From assembly GCF_008831285.2 (NCBI RefSeq), contig NC_045144.1, forward strand, positions 5,914,575-5,978,574: a DNA stretch of 64,000 bases. The letters are read 5' to 3'. The notes beneath the pieces are model-generated. The model had not been told where the DNA came from and did no database searches. It was given only the letters and a program-made list of their open reading frames with translations. Both the position numbers and the translations under genes were made by a program. Shown here piece after piece: positions 61,134 to 64,000 of this stretch. Within the stretch, counting starts at the first letter, position 1, and every line of letters begins with the position of its first letter. The stretch is from Nymphaea colorata (lineage: Eukaryota; Streptophyta; Magnoliopsida; Nymphaeales; Nymphaeaceae).

Positions 61134-63106
61134 CCTCTCTCTCTCTCTCTCGTCCCCTTCTTCCTCCAATATTCAACAAGTACCATCTACTCTCCTATGC
61201 AGAAACCAGCCAACATAATTATATAAGTCAAATCAGAGTAGTGATGCAAGAATGCCTTCATCAGTTTTGTTTGCTTGTGCCAGTCTTGAACAAACTACTA
61301 TGCGAAGGAGGGCCTTCTTTTCTCTTACATGGCAAACAGATATGACACATACAGGAAGAAAATAAAATTACATAAAGAAAATATATACACACAGTATACC
61401 AAATGAGCAACACACACACACATATATATAAGTATATATATAGACAATAAAAAACTATGTATTACAAGTATGTACATAGGTATGTATATACTATATAGTA
61501 CTATTACTATATACACAGTCCTAACACCACCCCCCCCCCCCCCCACCTCCCAACACACACAAACACATCTATGCACATATCTTAACAGTTATGTCACAAG
61601 GAATCCTTTTGGTTACTTTGTTGCTTGCACAGTGCTTTGCATGTTAAGAACTTAAGATATGTCACAAGGAAACCTTTTGGTTACTTTGTTGGTTGCACAC
61701 TGCTTTGCATGACCATAGATTAACAATTTTAATAGTTTCTGATAGCCAAAGTGTTTTCGGACTTTCCCTTTCCTAGTATTGAAGCTGTTGATTAGAATTT
61801 GAAAATCCTCATCTTTATGGCTTATCTTGGAGAATCTTCAAAGTTCAAACCCTCAAGTCGAACCTGCATCATGTGTCTTGTCTCACATGTTTATGACCAG
61901 TAGCATGGATTGGGATGTTTTGGGGTGGCTAACTCATGTCTGTGCTTCTTTTGCAGTTACTGTGCTGACAACCCAGGGCTTTTCAAAAACCCAGATACTG
62001 CATATTTTCTTGCATATGCTGTAATCATGTTGAACACTGATGCACACAATCCCAATGCGAAGTCTCGTATGTCGAAATCTGACTTTGTACGGATGAACTC
62101 CTCCACTGATGCCGAGGAACATGCACCTATGGAGCTCCTGGAGGAGATCTATGATTCTATTGTCAAAGAAGAAATAAAGTTGAAGGATTATGAAGCAGGC
62201 AGTGGCAGAAATATCAGGCACAGGTCAGAAACAGAGGGAGGTCGCCTTGTCAGTATTCTTAACTTGGCCCTTCCAAAAAGAAAATCTGCCAGTGACACAA
62301 AGAAGGAAAGTGATGACATTGTTAAACACACACAAGCCTTCTTCCGGAAGCAAGGAAAGAAGAGAGGTGTCTTCTACACGGCACATCAGATAGAGCTAGT
62401 ACGTCCAATGCTTGAAGCTGTGGGATGGCCATTGCTTGCTGCATTTTCTGTTACTATGGAGGATAGTGAAAACAAGCCAAGGGTTATTTTGTGTATGGAA
62501 GGATTAAGGGCTGGTATACATTTGACACGTGTTCTAGGTATGGACACCATGCGCTATGCCTTCTTGACATCTCTTGTAAGGTAATTCTCCTTCTTTGTTT
62601 GCATGTGAAAAACTTCTCAACTGTCAAATACTTTCTTGTGCAAAATACTCTATAATTCCGGCATTTTCTAATTAATTTTGTTTTGTAGATTTACCTTTTT
62701 GCATGCTCCAAAGGAGATGAGAAGCAAAAACGTGGAAGCGCTGAGAACTCTGCTGGCACTTTGTGATGTTGAGACAGATTCGCTACAGGACACATGGAAT
62801 GCAGTACTGGAATGCGTCTCCAGGCTGGAATATATCACTTCAACACCAGCTATTGCTGCCACTGTTATGCAAGGCTCAAACCAAATTTCTAGAGATGCTG
62901 TACTCCTGTCGCTGCGAGAGCTGGCGGGAAAACCAACGGAGCAAGTATTTGTTAACAGTGTCAAATTACCTAGTGATTCGGTGGTTGAATTTTTCACAGC
63001 ACTTTGTGGGGTTTCCGCTGAAGAGTTAAAACAAACACCTGCACGTGTCTTCAGCCTTCAGAAACTTGTGGAGATTAGTTACTACAATATGGCTCGAATT
63101 AGAATG
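39767..63106 (+). CDS. BIG5: BIG5/BEN1/MIN7-type ARF guanine-nucleotide exchange factor (21 exons, C-terminal part off the window)
   Basis: A large GEF that activates ARF GTPases for trans-Golgi/endosomal vesicle budding; Arabidopsis BIG5 (BEN1, MIN7) acts in PIN recycling and immunity. Exons: 39767-39875, 40587-40662, 44004-44232, 45009-45130, 45218-45276, 49230-49287, 49372-49456, 49561-49788, 49886-49944, 50172-50241, 50328-50396, 50504-50626, 50814-50867, 50956-51044, 51717-51813, 51949-52047, 52159-52365, 55053-55163, 55244-55428, 61957-62580, 62689-63106. All junctions are GT-AG and the frame is kept throughout: 1057 codons, about 60% of the usual 1740. The N-terminus [13 protein letters not shown] fits BIG5 rather than BIG1-4. 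In order come the DCB-HUS region (roughly 60-590, including [20 protein letters not shown]), the Sec7 domain (about 607-787) with catalytic Glu696 in [12 protein letters not shown], and the start of the HDS repeats ending at [11 protein letters not shown]. No lesions were found in the exons. Confidence 0.95.
40663..44003 (+). other. BIG5 intron 2 (3.3 kb)
   Basis: This intron is AT-rich and bounded by AAAC|GTATGT and TTCTTCAG|TAGG. It contains a tRNA-derived SINE candidate near 43460-43580. No other gene or coding relic was recognised. Confidence 0.75.
43460..43580 (+). mobile_element. Candidate tRNA-derived SINE
   Basis: A pol III box A-like TAGTTGATTAGG is at 43471-43482 and a box B-like GATTTGAATCC (tRNA consensus GGTTCGANTCC) at 43511-43521. 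The stretch between them, GCACGCGGCTGCAAACAA, has tRNA-like length. This is a tRNA-like head, but the cloverleaf is degenerate and there is no acceptor stem, so a SINE is more likely than a tRNA gene. The 3' end was not determined. Confidence 0.55.
46118..46199 (+). repeat. (TA)n(CA)n compound microsatellite in BIG5 intron 5
   Basis: About 30 TA units are followed by about 11 AC units. Confidence 0.95.
46926..47637 (-). mobile_element. Non-autonomous hAT-like element with CGTATCGTACGATACG array (copy 2)
   Basis: It begins CAATGTTATCC and ends GGTAACATTG, and is flanked by a perfect 8-bp duplication, GGTACGGG (46918-46925 and 47638-47645). It aligns over its whole length to the reverse complement of 14585-15361: the palindrome array (here 46936-47085), the block TTTAAAGACTCCAA, GATTCATCGATTTGGG, GTGATGGATGCTTATTATGT, ATGAATGTTCCTTATGTATG and the final ACGATACGTTACGATAC. 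By eye the copies are about 80-85% identical. It is inserted in another repeat rich in GGTAC words, inside BIG5 intron 5. It has no coding capacity. Confidence 0.87.
47638..48030 (+). repeat. GGTACC-rich element into which copy 2 inserted
   Basis: Words such as GGTACGGGTACTGG near 47638 and CAGTACCAGTACCAGTACC, CCGGTACGGGTATG near 47985-48030 are in inverted arrangement at the two ends. This suggests a separate element, roughly 46915-48035 before counting the nested insertion. It contains a TATATATATATA stretch. Class is unknown. Confidence 0.4.
51110..51430 (+). repeat. Repeat segment in BIG5 intron 14, with poly-G
   Basis: GCACCTAGGTGCC with related CCTAGG-type words lies at about 51180-51195, and a G tract of about 13 bases at 51406-51418. 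The same CCTAGG-type words recur at 46370, 52660-52690, 53897 and 54735, pointing to a dispersed element family. It is not coding. Confidence 0.45.
53425..53480 (+). repeat. Dispersed repeat block shared with 541-597
   Basis: It shares TCTCCAGCACCCATTTAATC and flanking AAGAGCCC with 541-597, 53 kb away and in the same orientation. Confidence 0.6.
53816..53865 (+). repeat. (CT)n(TA)n microsatellite
   Basis: (TC)n is followed by (TA)n and then ACACACGTGTGTGTGT. Confidence 0.9.
55540..55830 (+). repeat. Degenerate three-copy repeat in BIG5 intron 19
   Basis: The motif TTTCACTTTCTA(A/C)TTTTAT, then GGG(A)A..A.TT(T)TGAT or similar, then TTGT(A/T)CAT, recurs at about 55530, 55618 and 55769. Units have drifted and their spacing varies. 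Confidence 0.6.
56417..56421 (+). repeat. Target-site duplication of the copia element
   Basis: AGTAC at 56417-56421 is repeated exactly at 61179-61183 after the right LTR; 5 bp is the normal copia duplication length. Confidence 0.9.
56422..56633 (+). repeat. Left LTR of the copia element
   Basis: 212 bp, beginning TATGAAAGAGTG (the expected initial TG is mutated; the right LTR starts TGTTAAAGAGTG) and ending ATATTCAACA. It shares AAATATTTTCTTATATTTAG and CAACCCTAATCTC with the right LTR. Outside the CT tract I count about eleven differences in about 165 bp. Confidence 0.92.
56634..56645 (+). other. Copia primer-binding site
   Basis: TGGTATCAGAGC lies immediately after the left LTR and matches the 3' end of plant initiator methionine tRNA. 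Confidence 0.9.
57654..60925 (+). pseudogene. Copia pol (protease, integrase, RT, RNase H) with three lesions
   Basis: Pol has in order: aspartic protease [11 protein letters not shown]; integrase with H-x-H and CDACQLG zinc motif, [14 protein letters not shown] and TDNALEF; RT with [20 protein letters not shown] and the catalytic YVDDIV; RNase H with [24 protein letters not shown] and [15 protein letters not shown]. Lesions are a TAG at 58056 in the protease-integrase linker, a one-base loss in an A run at about 59724-59727 (after FQLDV), and a TGA at 60362 in place of the Trp of the KVHWDAA motif. The start at 57654 is arbitrary, because an intact element would have gag in frame upstream. 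It encodes nothing functional now. Confidence 0.93.
60921..60932 (+). other. Copia polypurine tract
   Basis: TTGAGGGGGAG directly abuts the right LTR and lies just after the pol stop codon, the standard place for plus-strand priming. Confidence 0.85.
60933..61178 (+). repeat. Right LTR of the copia element
   Basis: 246 bp, TGTTAAAGAGTG to ATATTCAACA. It is longer than the left LTR mainly because its (CT)n tract (61091-61152) is expanded. Confidence 0.93.
61530..61544 (+). repeat. Poly-C tract
   Basis: About 15 consecutive C residues in BIG5 intron 19, next to CA-rich simple sequence. Confidence 0.9.
61591..61711 (+). repeat. 53-bp direct duplication just upstream of BIG5 exon 20
   Basis: ATGTCACAAGGAA.CCTTTTGG through TGCTTTGCATG occurs at 61591-61643 and 61659-61711 with three mismatches and a 15-bp spacer. 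Confidence 0.9.
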
Positions 63107-64000
63107 GTGAGGAGATAAAGCTACTTTCACTATTGTCCTACGGCATTGACAGAAATATCTAGCAATATTTTAATATGATATCATCACCAAAGAGGGAAAA
63201 TGACTTTTATGAGGAAAAGATTGTGATATTTCCAATAGCATCAGAAAATAAATATAGTGAACACAAGTTTTTTCCATTGTTAAAAGATCATTTTTAAGTA
63301 TAGTTTATTTGCATATTCCCCATTTCTTTGTTTCCTCAAAATTTTAAGAACTAATTTGAATATTTGACAGTGTTTTTTTTTTTAAAAAGTAGAAAATTCT
63401 TAATCTCATAAAATTTTCATACAATCTATCATTCTTGATATAGCTTTAATTTTTGAATTTTTGCAGAAAAACAAGATTTTTGAAAACTTCCAAGAAAAAT
63501 CTTCCCAAGGAATTCTCAAGAATGAGAGTTGCTGATAACTTTATATGCTTATATTTATATATTGAATAACTTGTTAAATCTAAGCACGAGACAATTGTAT
63601 GCTGTACCACATTGACATGACAATTGGTCTGCCACACCAGCATCCATGCACTGTAGCTTCAGCACCCTTTTTTGATTAAAGCTAAAACTTAAAAGAAAAG
63701 ACAAAATGGATGGTGAGCTTACCTTGTGATGGCTCCTTGCAGCAGCAGCTTCTTCACTGCTGGCCTTCTCTAGCTATCAAAGCGGGAAGAAGAGAAAGAG
63801 AAAAGAATCATGAAAGAGGTGTGAAGGAGCTAGTTACAGCGATGTGGAGACTTGAGAGGGTAGTATCGGAGGCAAAGGAATGGGGAATCAGGGGCTTCTA
63901 ATGAGAATTAGAGGAAAGACCTAGAGAGTGAGAGAGAGAGAGAGACAGAGAGAGAGAAGGCTTCGGGGAAAAGAGAGGGTTCATGTGACCAATGTAGTTA
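63107..64000 (+). other. Start of BIG5 intron 21, no exon seen
   Basis: The donor AGAATG|GTGAGG opens this intron. The next exon should begin with a Val/Trp-rich HDS segment, but nothing like it is seen up to 64000, so the intron continues past the edge. A (GA)n tract lies at about 63929-63956. Confidence 0.6.

Larger units (their letters stand above)
56422..61178 (+). mobile_element. Ty1/copia LTR retrotransposon, 4.76 kb, gag-less and inactive
   Basis: The element has matching LTRs (56422-56633 and 60933-61178), a perfect AGTAC duplication, a primer-binding site TGGTATCAGAGC next to the left LTR (complementary to initiator Met tRNA) and a polypurine tract TTGAGGGGGAG before the right LTR. 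Pol is in the order protease, integrase, RT, RNase H, which defines copia. The roughly 1 kb between the primer site and pol holds no recognisable gag, and pol has three lesions. It lies in BIG5 intron 19 in the same orientation as the gene. Confidence 0.95.
55053..62190 (+). other. BIG5: Sec7-domain coding segment of BIG5 (exons 18, 19 and start of 20)
   Basis: The catalytic ARF-GEF domain is encoded by 55053-55163, 55244-55428 and the first part of 61957-62580. Exon 18 gives [15 protein letters not shown]. Exon 19 gives the GEAQKI loop with the catalytic glutamate finger (Glu696). Exon 20 gives [14 protein letters not shown] and the C-terminal helices to EEIKLKD. At the four positions that set brefeldin A response in Sec7 domains (ARNO 190, 191, 198, 208) it has Tyr730, Ala731, Asp738 and Met748. 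The 6.5-kb intron between exons 19 and 20 splits the domain and carries the copia insertion. Confidence 0.9.

Overview
This is a nuclear genome window from a flowering plant. The genes have GT-AG introns, two encode organelle-targeted precursors, and a fourth is a plant-type large ARF-GEF. Most of the remaining sequence is AT-rich and filled with hAT, Ty1/copia, LINE, SINE-like and unclassified repeats. I cannot name the species. Very long, transposon-loaded introns (5.2 kb in one gene, up to 6.5 kb in another) suggest a repeat-rich genome.

Layout. 1-2350: repeats only. 2444-4096 (minus): first exon of a JJJ1-type J-protein with a C2H2 zinc finger. 4097-11080: repeat relics, including a decayed LINE. 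11082-12402 (minus): two exons of an organelle-targeted EMAPII-type tRNA-binding protein whose 3' end I cannot find. 13725-15361: a LINE tail fragment, then a 777-bp hAT-like non-autonomous element carrying an array of a 16-bp palindrome. 16067-22208 (minus): a complete three-exon FATTY ACID EXPORT (FAX2/FAX4-type) gene; its 5.2-kb first intron holds a copia gag relic. 22209-30549: repeats with no recognisable gene. 30557-36469: a whole but dead hAT transposon with GC-rich inverted ends. 39767-63106 (plus): 21 exons of a BIG5/BEN1/MIN7-type ARF guanine-nucleotide exchange factor, running off the right edge. Its introns contain a second copy of the palindromic hAT-like element, a tRNA-derived SINE candidate, and a 4.76-kb gag-less copia element inserted between two exons of the catalytic Sec7 domain.

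The genes do not form an operon-like unit. BIG5 acts in post-Golgi and endosomal vesicle traffic, FAX in fatty-acid export from the plastid, JJJ1 in cytosolic Hsp70 function and ribosome maturation, and the EMAPII protein in organellar tRNA binding. The pairing of FAX2-like and BIG5-like genes may be conserved microsynteny, because their Arabidopsis counterparts, as I recall, have close locus numbers (At3g43520 and At3g43300).

The most novel item is the element family at 14585-15361 and 46926-47637. It has CAATGTTA terminal inverted repeats, 8-bp target-site duplications and a subterminal array of CGTATCGTACGATACG. Exon boundaries were placed by hand from GT/AG signals and reading-frame continuity. 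All family names rest on motif recognition, not on database searches.
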